From the NCBI GenBank assembly GCA_964403465.1, contig CAYOFY010000006.1, forward strand, positions 1 to 42,078: 42,078 nt of DNA, in the 5' to 3' direction. Below, in pieces: positions 23,762 through 31,630 of this stretch. The number at the start of each line of letters is the position of its first letter. Position 1 is the stretch's first letter. The notes under the pieces are model-generated. The model ran no database searches. It saw only the letters and a list, made by a program, of their open reading frames with translations, and had not been told where the DNA came from. The position numbers and the translations under genes were made by a program. The stretch comes from JAFGKM01 sp964403465 (GTDB lineage: Bacteria > Ratteibacteria > UBA8468 > B48-G9 > JAFGKM01).

Positions 23762-23790
23762 ACTATATCATTAGAGGATATTTTTTGCAA
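23762..23790 (-). promoter_or_regulatory. Promoter of the lipoprotein-queE unit
   Basis: On the minus strand TTGCAA (23785-23790) and TATAGT (23762-23767) are 17 bases apart, and TGA precedes the -10 box, giving an extended -10 form. The transcription start should be near 23755, with a leader of about 88 bases. It lies back to back with the plus-strand promoter at 23799-23827. Confidence 0.5.
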
Positions 23791-23798
23791 CAGGAAGA

Positions 23799-23827
23799 TT
23801 TACGTTGCCTGCCGGGTGTGGTATTAT
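23799..23827 (+). promoter_or_regulatory. Promoter of the DUF167-sigma factor operon, leaderless start predicted
   Basis: TTTACG (23799-23804) and an extended -10 TGG-TATTAT (hexamer 23822-23827) are 17 bases apart. Only six bases separate the -10 hexamer from the ATG at 23834, so the transcript should begin at the start codon. No Shine-Dalgarno sequence precedes the gene. Confidence 0.55.
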
Positions 23828-23833
23828 TAACCA

Positions 23834-24076
23834 ATGAAGATCGCCGTGCGGGTAACCGCAAACTCCAGGAAGCCCAGGGTCTCCGAGGAAGGGGTGGCCA
23901 ACTTCGTCAAGGTGTGGGTGGATGCACCGGCACTGGAAGGACGTGCAAACAAAAGGCTCCTGGAGATACTCTCGGAACATTATAATAAACCCAGGACGGC
24001 ATTTGTAATCAGGAAAGGTTTTAACAGCAGGAACAAAATCATAGAGATACGGGATCGGGATGGGGACAAACGGTGA
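23834..24076 (+). CDS. DUF167 (YggU/UPF0235) family protein
   Basis: An 80-residue protein with the pattern IAVRVTANSRKPRV, then VWVDAPALEGRANKRLLEIL and IRKGFNSRNKIIEI. These match the DUF167 family (P-x-x-x-x-A-N motif and a late G-x-x-S-R-x-K). The function is unknown. It is the first gene of a tightly coupled five-gene plus-strand run and appears to be translated from a leaderless message. Confidence 0.88.
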   Translation: MKIAVRVTANSRKPRVSEEGVANFVKVWVDAPALEGRANKRLLEILSEHYNKPRTAFVIRKGFNSRNKIIEIRDRDGDKR

Positions 24077-24680
24077 AATGATTCTGGTTGAAAGGGCGAA
24101 GAAGGGCGACATGAAAGCGTTTGAACGCCTCATGAAGACGACCAGCAGCAAGATATATAACCTTGGATACAGACTGCTCAGGAACCGCGAGGATGCTGCC
24201 GACGTCATGCAGGAAACGTACATGTCTGCCTACGAAAATCTTCCTAGGTTCAGAGGCAACTCCTCGTTTTCAACCTGGCTTTACCGGATAGCGACCAATT
24301 TTGCGCTGATGAAGATGCGGAAGGAAAAAGGCAAAAAGGTATCTTCCTCAGAGTTGCAGGAAGCCTCCGGAGATCTATATGAAAAGGCGCTTCCGGACTG
24401 GTCTGAAAGCCCTGTTGACCACCTGAAAAACCAGGAACTGAAAGAGGTGCTGGATAAGGCGATAGACTCCCTGCCGCCGAAATACAGGTCTGTTTTTGTC
24501 CTTCACGACATAGAAGGATTGGGTATTGCCGAGGTTGCCGGCATACTTTCCATTTCAGAGCCGGCCGTGAAAACCAGGTCGCACAGGAGCCGTCTATATC
24601 TGCGGGAGAAACTGTCCGAATACTTCAGGCAGGGCCGTGGAGACGCCCAGAAGCATTTGCTAAAACAGGAAAGAATATGA
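24060..24680 (+). CDS. ECF-type RNA polymerase sigma factor
   Basis: A 206-residue extracytoplasmic-function sigma factor. Region 2 is DAADVMQETYMSAYENLPRF followed by FSTWLYRIATN. Region 4 is LPPKYRSVFVLHDIEGLGI followed by AGILSISEPAVKTRSHRSR, the -35 recognition helix. It should direct polymerase to a stress regulon and is probably held by the zinc anti-sigma factor encoded next, whose start overlaps its stop (ATGA). An in-frame ATG at 24078, one base after the DUF167 stop, is an alternative start. Confidence 0.92.
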   Translation: MGTNGEMILVERAKKGDMKAFERLMKTTSSKIYNLGYRLLRNREDAADVMQETYMSAYENLPRFRGNSSFSTWLYRIATNFALMKMRKEKGKKVSSSELQEASGDLYEKALPDWSESPVDHLKNQELKEVLDKAIDSLPPKYRSVFVLHDIEGLGIAEVAGILSISEPAVKTRSHRSRLYLREKLSEYFRQGRGDAQKHLLKQERI

Positions 24681-24910
24681 ATTGCGAACAGATTATGCGG
24701 CTGATATCCGGGTATCTGGACGATGATATTGACGCGTTGATGAAGGATATGCTGGAGAGGCATCTTGAGGAATGTGAAAGATGCCTTTCCATGCTTCGCA
24801 CAATGGAAAGAACCATCTCTTTTTCCAGGGAAATGAACAGGAGGAGAAAGGTTCCCGGGAAAGTCATGAACAGGGTTTACTACGAGATAAGAATAAGATA
24901 CAGGAAATGA
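24677..24910 (+). CDS. Zinc-binding anti-sigma factor (RsrA/zf-HC2-like)
   Basis: A 77-residue protein with C3, H29, C33 and C36, the H-x3-C-x2-C motif plus an N-terminal cysteine. The Cys-to-His spacing of 26 equals that of the redox-sensing anti-sigma factor RsrA (C11, H37, C41, C44). It lacks a membrane helix, so it is soluble, unlike many zf-HC2 anti-sigma factors. It should hold the sigma factor encoded upstream. Redox sensitivity is suggested by the adjacent thioredoxin reductase gene but is not proven by sequence. Confidence 0.88.
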   Translation: MNCEQIMRLISGYLDDDIDALMKDMLERHLEECERCLSMLRTMERTISFSREMNRRRKVPGKVMNRVYYEIRIRYRK

Positions 24911-25836
24911 GAGACAAGAGCATTATCATAATCGGCGCAGGTCCCGCCGGGCTGTCGGCCGGGGTCTATTCTGTAAGGGCAGGGATAAGAACCGTGATTG
25001 TTGAAAGGCTTCTTGCCGGAGGAAGCATGCTGCTCACGGAAAGGATAGAGAATTACCCCGGTTTCCCCGAAGGCATTTCGGGTTATGAACTGGCCGAGAA
25101 GATGAAGGGGCAGTACCTGAGGTTCGGCGGCGAGGTTGTGCAGGGCGATGTCAGTGAAGTTTTTTTCGGAGAAGCAAGCAAGGGGGTGCGGATGAAGGAT
25201 GGCCGGGAGATGAGATCAGGAGCACTCATAATTGCGAGCGGCTCGTCAAGGAAGAAACTCGGGGTTGAGGGAGAAGACGCATACACGGGAAAGGGGGTCT
25301 CTTTCTGCGCGGTCTGCGACGGTGCGTTTTTCAAGGGGAAAAGGATAGCCGTGATTGGAGGGGGTGACTCGGCCCTGGAGGAGGCGATATACCTGACGAG
25401 ATACGTTGATACATGCTATCTGGTGCACAGGCGGGATGAATTCAGGGCATCGGCGTATCTGCAGGAGGAGATGAAAAAACATCCTTCCATCAGGCCGGTT
25501 CTATCCGCCGTGCCCGAGAAGATAGAGGGGGACGGAAAGATTGTGAAAAGGATAATCCTGAGGGACAAAAAGACGGGTAACGTACAGCCTCTTGATGTGG
25601 ACGGCATCTTTATCTCGGTCGGCCAGACGCCGAACGTGGAGTTCATCAGCGGAAAGATTGAGCAGAATCCTGCCGGGTATATAGTGACAGACTACAGGAT
25701 GGCAACTTCCGAAAGGGGTGTTTTCGCCTGCGGTGATGTGATGAAGAAATCGCTGTATCAGGTTGTAACCGCGTGCGGTGAGGGTGCCACGGCCGCATCC
25801 TCCGCGGAAAAATACCTTGCAGGAGGGCCGGGGTAA
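24907..25836 (+). CDS. trxB: Thioredoxin reductase
   Basis: A 309-residue flavoprotein with the FAD site IIIIGAGPAGLSAGVYS, the redox-active pair CAVCDG, the NAD(P) site RIAVIGGGDSALEEAIYL and the C-terminal FAD motif GVFACGDV. It reduces thioredoxin or a similar small thiol protein. The start at 24907 overlaps the anti-sigma stop by ATGA and gives the normal length; a longer frame would add 42 residues read from the anti-sigma gene. Its presence in a sigma/anti-sigma operon suggests a thiol-stress circuit. Confidence 0.92.
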   Translation: MRDKSIIIIGAGPAGLSAGVYSVRAGIRTVIVERLLAGGSMLLTERIENYPGFPEGISGYELAEKMKGQYLRFGGEVVQGDVSEVFFGEASKGVRMKDGREMRSGALIIASGSSRKKLGVEGEDAYTGKGVSFCAVCDGAFFKGKRIAVIGGGDSALEEAIYLTRYVDTCYLVHRRDEFRASAYLQEEMKKHPSIRPVLSAVPEKIEGDGKIVKRIILRDKKTGNVQPLDVDGIFISVGQTPNVEFISGKIEQNPAGYIVTDYRMATSERGVFACGDVMKKSLYQVVTACGEGATAASSAEKYLAGGPG

Positions 25837-25870
25837 ACATTTTTCCTGACAGAACGGCGTGAGGAACGCG

Positions 25871-27556
25871 ATGGAAACCAGGATCGTGGTTGATTCAGGA
25901 AGCCAGGTTAATCACAGGAGGGTCGGGAAGTCCATTGTCCGGGCCCTTGAGCACCTTGGCGTCCACTATGAGCCTGTCGACCTTTCCTGGACAAGGATTT
26001 CCTACGAAGAACTTGAAAACGTCCACCTCCTGGTACTCGCGCAGGAAGGGATAGGGAAATCCCTCAGCGGAGAAGAAACCAGCATCATCCTGAGGACGGT
26101 AAACCAGGGGATGGGCCTTCTGGTTCTTGACGGATACCTTGAGTGGTATCCTGCCTCCTTCCTGAGAGATATCAGTCTTGAAAGAGGGGGTTCAGGCAGA
26201 ACCGAATCTCTGAGAGTCTCTCCCGGAAACCGCATCATAAGAAGTATCTCAAGCCCCAAGGTTGAAATGAAGATGCCGGTACTGTCCTATAACGTACCGA
26301 AGACTCCCGAATGGAATCCTCTTTTGCTTGATGGACAGGATAACATCTGCGGCGTATACAGGAAGTTCGGAAAGGGCAGGATTGTATTTTTTCTGCTCTC
26401 CGCTTCGCTGTGGCAGGATGAATATCTCGGGTTAACGGCGGGTCTTGACGGCCTTTTCCGCAGCAGCGTTTCCTGGGCGGCAAAAAAACCATACATCATG
26501 AAAGCAATGCCGCCCTTTGTTGCCGCAAGGATTGACGATGTCTCCTTTTCCGGGAGTCCTGTCGCCGCATGCAGGGAAACCGTTGAGGGTGCCGCGTGGC
26601 TTGACATATTGAACAGGTTCAACTTCGTGCCGAATACGGGATTGTTCATAGACGATATACAGAACCGGGACATCAGACGCATGCGGGAAAAATATTACGA
26701 CGGCCTTGCCGAGTTCTCGCCGCACGCCTTTACGGACCCGGACAACACTAATGGAAGCCCCATCTACATGAAGCACAGCGGCGAGGAGTTTACCGAGGAT
26801 GTCCTGGGGGCAAACTTTGAAAAGGTTGACAGGAAATTCGCCGGGTTCGGCATCACGCCGGCAAAGACCGTCAATGCACACTTCGGTGAAATCGGCCTCA
26901 GGGCGCTGCCTTTCCTCAAGGCGAGGAAGGAGAGGTATCTCATGAATCCCATAAGGGTTGGCAGGGTCTGGGCTGACCGGTCCGCGCATTCGTGGGATGT
27001 CGGACCTTACGGGAAGCCGGCATTTTCCCTGGGAATCATACCCGAGGACAGGGATTTCTTCAATGTGACGTCCCATCCGGGAATTATGGATTCAGAATCG
27101 CCCGACTTTGATTTTCTCTGCGGATGCACGACATTCTGGAAAGAAAATTCTTCCACCGATGTCAAAAAGGCAGTGGAGAGGGGGCTCTTTCATATCAAGA
27201 GGGGGCTTGAGAACGGTTTTTTCGGTTGCCTGATGACGCACGAGGAGAGGATTGCGCACCTTACGCCCGGGGAGTGGGAAACAATTCTCAGGGGCATATC
27301 TTCGGGATTGAAAGATATTCCCCACACGCTCAAGAGTTACGATTACATAAGCAGTTATGCTGAAAACAGGACTTTCTACAGGATAGAAAAGGCGGAGTTC
27401 AGCAAGAACCTGTCCATATGGCTAAAGGGCAGGAATACCATGCCGCAGTATCTCTGCCTCTTCCTTGACGAAGGCGACTCCACCGTGGAGAGTTTTCTTG
27501 AAGTTCCCGTCTTTGAAAACTCCGTCGTTCTGAACTTCCAGTTGAGACAGCCCTGA
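25871..27556 (+). CDS. Unrecognised protein, possible polysaccharide deacetylase-like fold
   Basis: A 561-residue protein. The first 200 residues look like a class I amidotransferase-like or trimerisation-type domain (VHLLVLAQEGIGKSLSGEET, then GMGLLVLDGYLEWYP, then GKGRIVFFLLSASLWQDE). The middle has PPFVAARIDDVSFSG with two adjacent aspartates, then VNAHFGEIGL and CLMTHEERIAH; such D-D and H motifs recall NodB-type deacetylases. The final domain may be a beta sandwich. No secretion signal is seen. GAGG lies six bases before the ATG at 25871; a GTG at 25859 is less likely. It follows trxB by 34 bases, so it is perhaps co-transcribed. Function unknown. Confidence 0.7.
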   Translation: METRIVVDSGSQVNHRRVGKSIVRALEHLGVHYEPVDLSWTRISYEELENVHLLVLAQEGIGKSLSGEETSIILRTVNQGMGLLVLDGYLEWYPASFLRDISLERGGSGRTESLRVSPGNRIIRSISSPKVEMKMPVLSYNVPKTPEWNPLLLDGQDNICGVYRKFGKGRIVFFLLSASLWQDEYLGLTAGLDGLFRSSVSWAAKKPYIMKAMPPFVAARIDDVSFSGSPVAACRETVEGAAWLDILNRFNFVPNTGLFIDDIQNRDIRRMREKYYDGLAEFSPHAFTDPDNTNGSPIYMKHSGEEFTEDVLGANFEKVDRKFAGFGITPAKTVNAHFGEIGLRALPFLKARKERYLMNPIRVGRVWADRSAHSWDVGPYGKPAFSLGIIPEDRDFFNVTSHPGIMDSESPDFDFLCGCTTFWKENSSTDVKKAVERGLFHIKRGLENGFFGCLMTHEERIAHLTPGEWETILRGISSGLKDIPHTLKSYDYISSYAENRTFYRIEKAEFSKNLSIWLKGRNTMPQYLCLFLDEGDSTVESFLEVPVFENSVVLNFQLRQP

Positions 27557-27601
27557 TCCAGATAGGAGAAGTCAAAAACCATCCCCCTTTGGCAAAATGG
27601 G

Positions 27602-28393
27602 TCAAAATTCCCCGGCCAGTTCTGATGAAATTTTTTCAACAGTTTTTTTAACTCTTTCCAGAGAGCCTATGTTATCGATTATCGAATCAAGATAAAGGTC
27701 ATTGAAAACTACAAAACCGTTCTTAAGATAGATAAAATATTTATGAAACGAAGACAATGCTTTCCTATAGCCATCCTTATCCTTAACTCGCGGGCTCTGA
27801 GATTTTCTCTCAAACTCTTTTAAATCAAAAACAGCATAAGGAATAGTAACTACCTTGCTTTTTCTCACAATTTTCAGGGCCTCTTTTCGTTGACTTATTT
27901 TGGCTATCTGGAAACCTATACTATTTATTCTCGCATCTATCCCCTTGCTATCCAAATCGGCGTTGGATTCAATTAATAAATCCCTGCTTTTTTTGGCACA
28001 TAGAGCTCTAAATAAATAGCAGAAATCCAACTGAGTGAGTACTGATACCCAGGTTCTATACATTCTGGCTTTAAATCCGAGGGAAACCTTCTCATCCAAG
28101 TCACCATTAATCTTATCATCATAAAATTTTCTATGTGCACGAACGAGGTCTTTTAAATCGCCAAATTTCTCTTTATTTCTAATTTCACTCCAGAATTTGG
28201 CAAACCAATCTTCGAAACTTAAAAAATCACGAGATTCCCAGTAGTTGCTGTAGATTGACGGCAGAGGGTATAGGGAAGGTACCAAATCTTGTTCTACCCA
28301 CTTGACATCTCTTAATTCTTCCCTGTATTTATCCAGGGGGATACTTTCAAGAAATTTGCGATATTTTTCTAAGTCAGTAATTGGATTTTTCAT
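27602..28393 (-). CDS. TaqI-like type II restriction endonuclease
   Basis: A 263-residue protein, the length of R.TaqI. The segment LIESNADLDSKGIDARI followed by GFQIAKISQRKEA resembles the catalytic region of the TaqI family, which cuts at TCGA. The neighbour is a TaqI-like methyltransferase, which strengthens the call. The start at 28393 overlaps the methyltransferase stop by ATGA and has AAGGTG upstream; 28420 is an alternative. Base use is clearly AT-richer than the flanking genes, which suggests transfer. Its 3' end converges with the deacetylase-like gene across 45 bases. Confidence 0.78.
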   Translation of the reverse strand: MKNPITDLEKYRKFLESIPLDKYREELRDVKWVEQDLVPSLYPLPSIYSNYWESRDFLSFEDWFAKFWSEIRNKEKFGDLKDLVRAHRKFYDDKINGDLDEKVSLGFKARMYRTWVSVLTQLDFCYLFRALCAKKSRDLLIESNADLDSKGIDARINSIGFQIAKISQRKEALKIVRKSKVVTIPYAVFDLKEFERKSQSPRVKDKDGYRKALSSFHKYFIYLKNGFVVFNDLYLDSIIDNIGSLERVKKTVEKISSELAGEF

Positions 28394-29799
28394 CGGAAAC
28401 ACCTTCTTATTTTCTCCCATTCTTTCTTGATCGGCAGAGGAAGATTTTTTAATTGGGTAATGCTCAAATGGTATGTAATCTCCCTGTAAACATCCTTCAC
28501 GTATCTATTTATAAAATCCGAATTTAAATACTCCACCACCAGAGAATCGCTTATATCGCAATTAATGTTAAACAGGTTGGGTCTCTTTAGCAAATGATAG
28601 ACATCCCCCATCCATGGATAGCATTTTTCATCAAGAGAAGCTCCTATTCTTCCGTTTCCACGGAAGCCTAATCCGACTACAATATGCGGCATATTAAAAT
28701 ATCCACGTAGTTTTTTTGCATCGGTCTTTTTAATCCAGTAACCTGTAAGGTTATTATAAATAATTTCATTATATTTAAGGTTTCTACCATTCAAAATAGG
28801 CATATAACCGTTTTCCCTGAAAATTTTTTCTTCTTTTATTATGCGGGGATTATTCTTAATTTCAGGAGTTCGTGGCGAAATTCTAATTTCATAAATATCG
28901 CCCAAACTATAAGAACAACATTGTTCCAGCATACGGGTGTACTTTGTTTCGAATTTTACTGTTTCACCTTGCCAATTAGAATTGGTTGTTATCGTTTCAA
29001 ATGCATTATTCCGATATTCCAGAAGTTCTAACCTGGAAATAAACTCTTTGGACTTTACAAAATTTAATATAACCGATGAAACATCAGCTTCCGGCTTAAA
29101 AACATCGGGTCCTAAGTAAATTATGGCGCTTCCTCCATTTTGGGAAAGAAAACCCCGAAGTTTTTTAAACTCATCCAGAATCATGAATGTTGCAGGAACG
29201 ATAAAAATCAATTGCCCTTTATCCTTAAGCAATTTGATTGATTTTTCTATAAAAGCACCGTAAACATTGTATTTTCCATACCATGTTTCATATAAACTTT
29301 TGTATTTATTCTTGGTGGGAAGGTCTATTTTAATAGTATAATGTTCAGAAGGGCTGGGAATTCCATAAGGCGGGTTGCCGATAATCAAATCAAAAGAGGA
29401 CCTTGTATTCCATTGCAGGTAATCATCGTTGATTATCTGAATGTTGTTGTCAACATTTAAAGTAGTTAAATAATTGATTACATCCTGGTTAATTTCCACC
29501 CCAAGGAGACGTGCTTGCTTAAAAAGTGCAGGTTTATTCCTCTTAATTCCAATTAAGAACTGCGTTAAGCCACAGGCCGGTTCAAGAATATTAGTTTTTC
29601 TATCAGGATATTCGGGAAGATTTATCAAATTTACCATGAAATCAACAATTCGTTCAGGTGTAAAGAAAATTCCATAGTTTTTTTTAACACCTTTGAGATT
29701 GTTATTTACAATATTTTGATGTATTTTATAGTCAATCAATACCTCCTCTTTTATAAGTAGTGGTTTGTATATTTCCCCTTGATATCTTGTTTTTTTCAT
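28390..29799 (-). CDS. TaqI-like N6-adenine DNA methyltransferase
   Basis: A 469-residue methyltransferase. Near its N-terminus YGIFFTPERIVDFMV and NILEPACGLTQFL form the S-adenosylmethionine region. GNPPYGIPSPSEHY is catalytic motif IV, in the M.TaqI form. The C-terminal 200 residues, including YMPILNGRNLKYNE and ITYHLSITQLKNLPLP, make up the target-recognition domain. It should protect sites cut by the endonuclease. The reading frame extends upstream into hisB on the other strand, which cannot be real. The ATG at 29799 has no Shine-Dalgarno sequence, while a TTG at 29844 has GGAGG four bases before it and may be the true start. Confidence 0.88.
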   Translation of the reverse strand: MKKTRYQGEIYKPLLIKEEVLIDYKIHQNIVNNNLKGVKKNYGIFFTPERIVDFMVNLINLPEYPDRKTNILEPACGLTQFLIGIKRNKPALFKQARLLGVEINQDVINYLTTLNVDNNIQIINDDYLQWNTRSSFDLIIGNPPYGIPSPSEHYTIKIDLPTKNKYKSLYETWYGKYNVYGAFIEKSIKLLKDKGQLIFIVPATFMILDEFKKLRGFLSQNGGSAIIYLGPDVFKPEADVSSVILNFVKSKEFISRLELLEYRNNAFETITTNSNWQGETVKFETKYTRMLEQCCSYSLGDIYEIRISPRTPEIKNNPRIIKEEKIFRENGYMPILNGRNLKYNEIIYNNLTGYWIKKTDAKKLRGYFNMPHIVVGLGFRGNGRIGASLDEKCYPWMGDVYHLLKRPNLFNINCDISDSLVVEYLNSDFINRYVKDVYREITYHLSITQLKNLPLPIKKEWEKIRRCFR

Positions 29800-29880
29800 G
29801 GTATGAAAAGTTGTCTGGCAAAAAGATGAAAAATCTACCTGCAAAGGCCCTCCGGTCGTTCTCTTAATCCCAACGGTAGT

Positions 29881-29909
29881 ATTATACAATAAAATAGAAA
29901 ATCTGAAAA
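29881..29909 (-). promoter_or_regulatory. Promoter of the restriction-modification pair
   Basis: On the minus strand TATAAT (29881-29886) is preceded after 17 bases by TTTTCA (29904-29909). The leader to the ATG at 29799 is about 75 bases, or about 30 to the TTG at 29844. It lies back to back with the hisB promoter. Confidence 0.5.
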
Positions 29910-29922
29910 TTTGTGCGGCGAA

Positions 29923-29950
29923 TTGACAGACGGGGCGGTTTTGATAAAAT
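29923..29950 (+). promoter_or_regulatory. Promoter of hisB, leaderless start predicted
   Basis: TTGACA (29923-29928) and TAAAAT (29945-29950) are 16 bases apart. Six bases separate the -10 box from the ATG at 29957, so transcription should start at the start codon or next to it. There is no usable Shine-Dalgarno sequence. Confidence 0.65.
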
Positions 29951-29956
29951 AAAGGT

Positions 29957-30541
29957 ATGGAAAGAAAGGCGAAGGTAGAGAGGAAAACAAAAGAGACTGA
30001 CATATCGGTAGATATAAACCTTGACGGCAGGGGTGATTGCAGCATATCCACCGGGGTTGGCTTTCTTGACCACATGCTGGAACTTCTCTCCAGATTCTCA
30101 GGCATTGACATCAGGATAAAGGCGAAGGGTGACCTTGAGGTTGATGAGCACCATCTTGTGGAGGATGCGGGTATATGCCTGGGGCAGGCGCTGAAGAATG
30201 CGCTCGGCGACAAGAAGGGGATAAGGAGGTTCGGTTATGCCTCGTCACCCATGGACGAGACGCTGGTAAATGCATCGCTTGACATATCTGGCCGGCCTCT
30301 GCTTGTTTTCAACGTTCCGGCCGTGAGGGGCCGCGAGGGGAGTTTTGAAACCGAGGATGCAAAAGAGTTTATAAAAGGGTTTGCGATGCACGGCGGCATA
30401 ACGCTTCACATAAACCTTGTTTACGGGGAGAACCTGCATCACATCAACGAGGCGGTTTTCAAATCGCTGGCGCTCGCTCTGAGGGATGCCGTCAGGATTG
30501 AAGGAAACCGCATCCCGTCAACGAAGGGGAAGATAGACTGA
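29957..30541 (+). CDS. hisB: Imidazoleglycerol-phosphate dehydratase HisB
   Basis: A 194-residue HisB. GVGFLDHMLELLSRFSGI, the metal-binding DEHHLVEDAGI and the second DLH/HH motif in NLHHINEAVFKSLALAL are all present. It dehydrates imidazoleglycerol phosphate in histidine synthesis. No other his gene is nearby, so the pathway is dispersed. It lies between an AT-rich restriction-modification pair and a recombinase gene. The start at 29957 is fixed by family length and by the promoter. Confidence 0.94.
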   Translation: MERKAKVERKTKETDISVDINLDGRGDCSISTGVGFLDHMLELLSRFSGIDIRIKAKGDLEVDEHHLVEDAGICLGQALKNALGDKKGIRRFGYASSPMDETLVNASLDISGRPLLVFNVPAVRGREGSFETEDAKEFIKGFAMHGGITLHINLVYGENLHHINEAVFKSLALALRDAVRIEGNRIPSTKGKID

Positions 30542-30549
30542 CGCAACTC

Positions 30550-31425
30550 ATGAAACAGTCGCTCAAGAAATTCCTTGACTACCTTGCCCACCAGAAGAAC
30601 TGCTCTTCCAATACGATACGGGCGTACAAAACAGACCTGCGGCAGTTCCTTGCATTCCTGAGCGGCAGGAGGGTATCCTCGCTCCGGGGGGTGGATTATC
30701 CCTTGCTTCTGAACTTCCTGGCCCATCTCAAGGAAGGGGATGACTGCACCGAGAAAACGCTGGCAAGGAAGGTGGCGAGCCTGAAGGCATTTTTCAGGTT
30801 CCTGAGCGGCAGGAAGATGATTCATTCCAATCCTGCACTGCTCCTGCGTTCACCGAAGGTTCCCGAAAGACTCCCTGTATTTCTCACCGTCAAGGAAATG
30901 CTCAGGATTATTGAAGCGCCCTCGGGCGGAAACTGGCAGGCAGCCAGGGACAGGGCGATACTGGAAATCCTGTATGCGACAGGCATAAGGGTCGGAGAGC
31001 TGACCTCGCTGAAAAGGAAGAACGTGGACTTGGTGGAAGAGATGGTAAAGGTTGAAGGCAAGGGGAAGAAGGAGAGGATTGTGCCTGTCGGCAGGCCGGC
31101 AATCAACGCCCTCATAGAGTACATGGAAAGAAAGCCGCACAGAGGGGAAGAAACGGTCTTCCTGAACAAGTACGGCAGGCCGCTGACGGAAAGGGGTGTC
31201 GAGAGGATTGTTGACAAATACGCAAGGCACGCAGGTATGGGCAGAAAGATTACACCGCATACCTTCCGGCACACCTTTGCGACCCACATGCTTGAGAGGG
31301 GTGCCGATCTCAGGACCGTCCAGGAACTTCTGGGGCACGAGAGGATAACCACCACCCAGATCTACACCCATCTTACCGTTGAACGGCTCAGGGAGTTCTA
31401 CAATAAAGCCCATCCCCGCGCCTGA
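30550..31425 (+). CDS. Tyrosine recombinase, XerC/XerD-like
   Basis: A 291-residue integrase-type recombinase. The N-terminal core-binding domain is about residues 1-90. The catalytic residues are visible: R in ATGIRVGEL, K in GKGKKERIVPV, H and R in HTFRHTFATH, H in LLGHERITT and the nucleophile Y in QIYTHLTVE. The size and motifs fit XerC/XerD, which resolve chromosome dimers at dif, rather than a phage integrase. No dif-like site was recognised. It starts eight bases after hisB and lacks a strong Shine-Dalgarno sequence. Confidence 0.9.
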   Translation: MKQSLKKFLDYLAHQKNCSSNTIRAYKTDLRQFLAFLSGRRVSSLRGVDYPLLLNFLAHLKEGDDCTEKTLARKVASLKAFFRFLSGRKMIHSNPALLLRSPKVPERLPVFLTVKEMLRIIEAPSGGNWQAARDRAILEILYATGIRVGELTSLKRKNVDLVEEMVKVEGKGKKERIVPVGRPAINALIEYMERKPHRGEETVFLNKYGRPLTERGVERIVDKYARHAGMGRKITPHTFRHTFATHMLERGADLRTVQELLGHERITTTQIYTHLTVERLREFYNKAHPRA

Positions 31426-31444
31426 TTCCGATTAGTCTTTCTTC

Positions 31445-31587
31445 ATATAGCTTCGTTGGCTGCGTCGTCGGTATCCTCAGCGTATTCTTTACATACGCTT
31501 CGTCGTCCCGAATAAGATGCATCGGGATCCCGACAAAGGCCGTCTGCCTTTGTCAGTCGGGACCTCCTCCTTGCCGTCTTGCTATAT
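31445..31587. repeat. Structured dispersed repeat, copy 2
   Basis: About 143 bases in the same orientation as copy 1 (20922-21068). The conserved blocks match almost exactly, but the outer arms are ATATAGC (31445-31451) with GCTATAT (31581-31587), and the inner stem is AGCGTAT (31479-31485) with ATACGCT (31493-31499). Both pairs are perfectly complementary although they differ in sequence from copy 1. It lies between the recombinase gene and the NagB-like fusion gene. Confidence 0.85.
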
Positions 31588-31621
31588 TTTGAAATACTAA
31601 CCGGGAGAACTTAAAGAGGTG

Positions 31622-31630
31622 TGTTATAAT
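31622..31630 (+). promoter_or_regulatory. Extended -10 promoter of the NagB-like fusion gene, leaderless start predicted
   Basis: TGT-TATAAT, a consensus extended -10 element, has its hexamer at 31625-31630 and ends six bases before the ATG at 31637. No -35 box with good spacing is seen, which is usual for extended -10 promoters. The transcript should begin at the start codon. AAAGAGG just upstream of the element would not be in the message. Confidence 0.65.

Noticed and set aside
26432..27076. Open frame of 214 codons on the minus strand
   Set aside because: It is antisense to the 561-residue deacetylase-like gene; arginine/proline-rich translation is typical of shadows in this window.
27557..27601. 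Bidirectional terminator between the convergent genes
   Set aside because: No stem of useful length followed by a T-run is visible in these 45 bases.
29957..30213. N-terminal extension of the methyltransferase frame across hisB on the opposite strand
   Set aside because: It is fully antisense to the hisB coding region and its promoter and has no family similarity. The methyltransferase core starts after 29799 or 29844.
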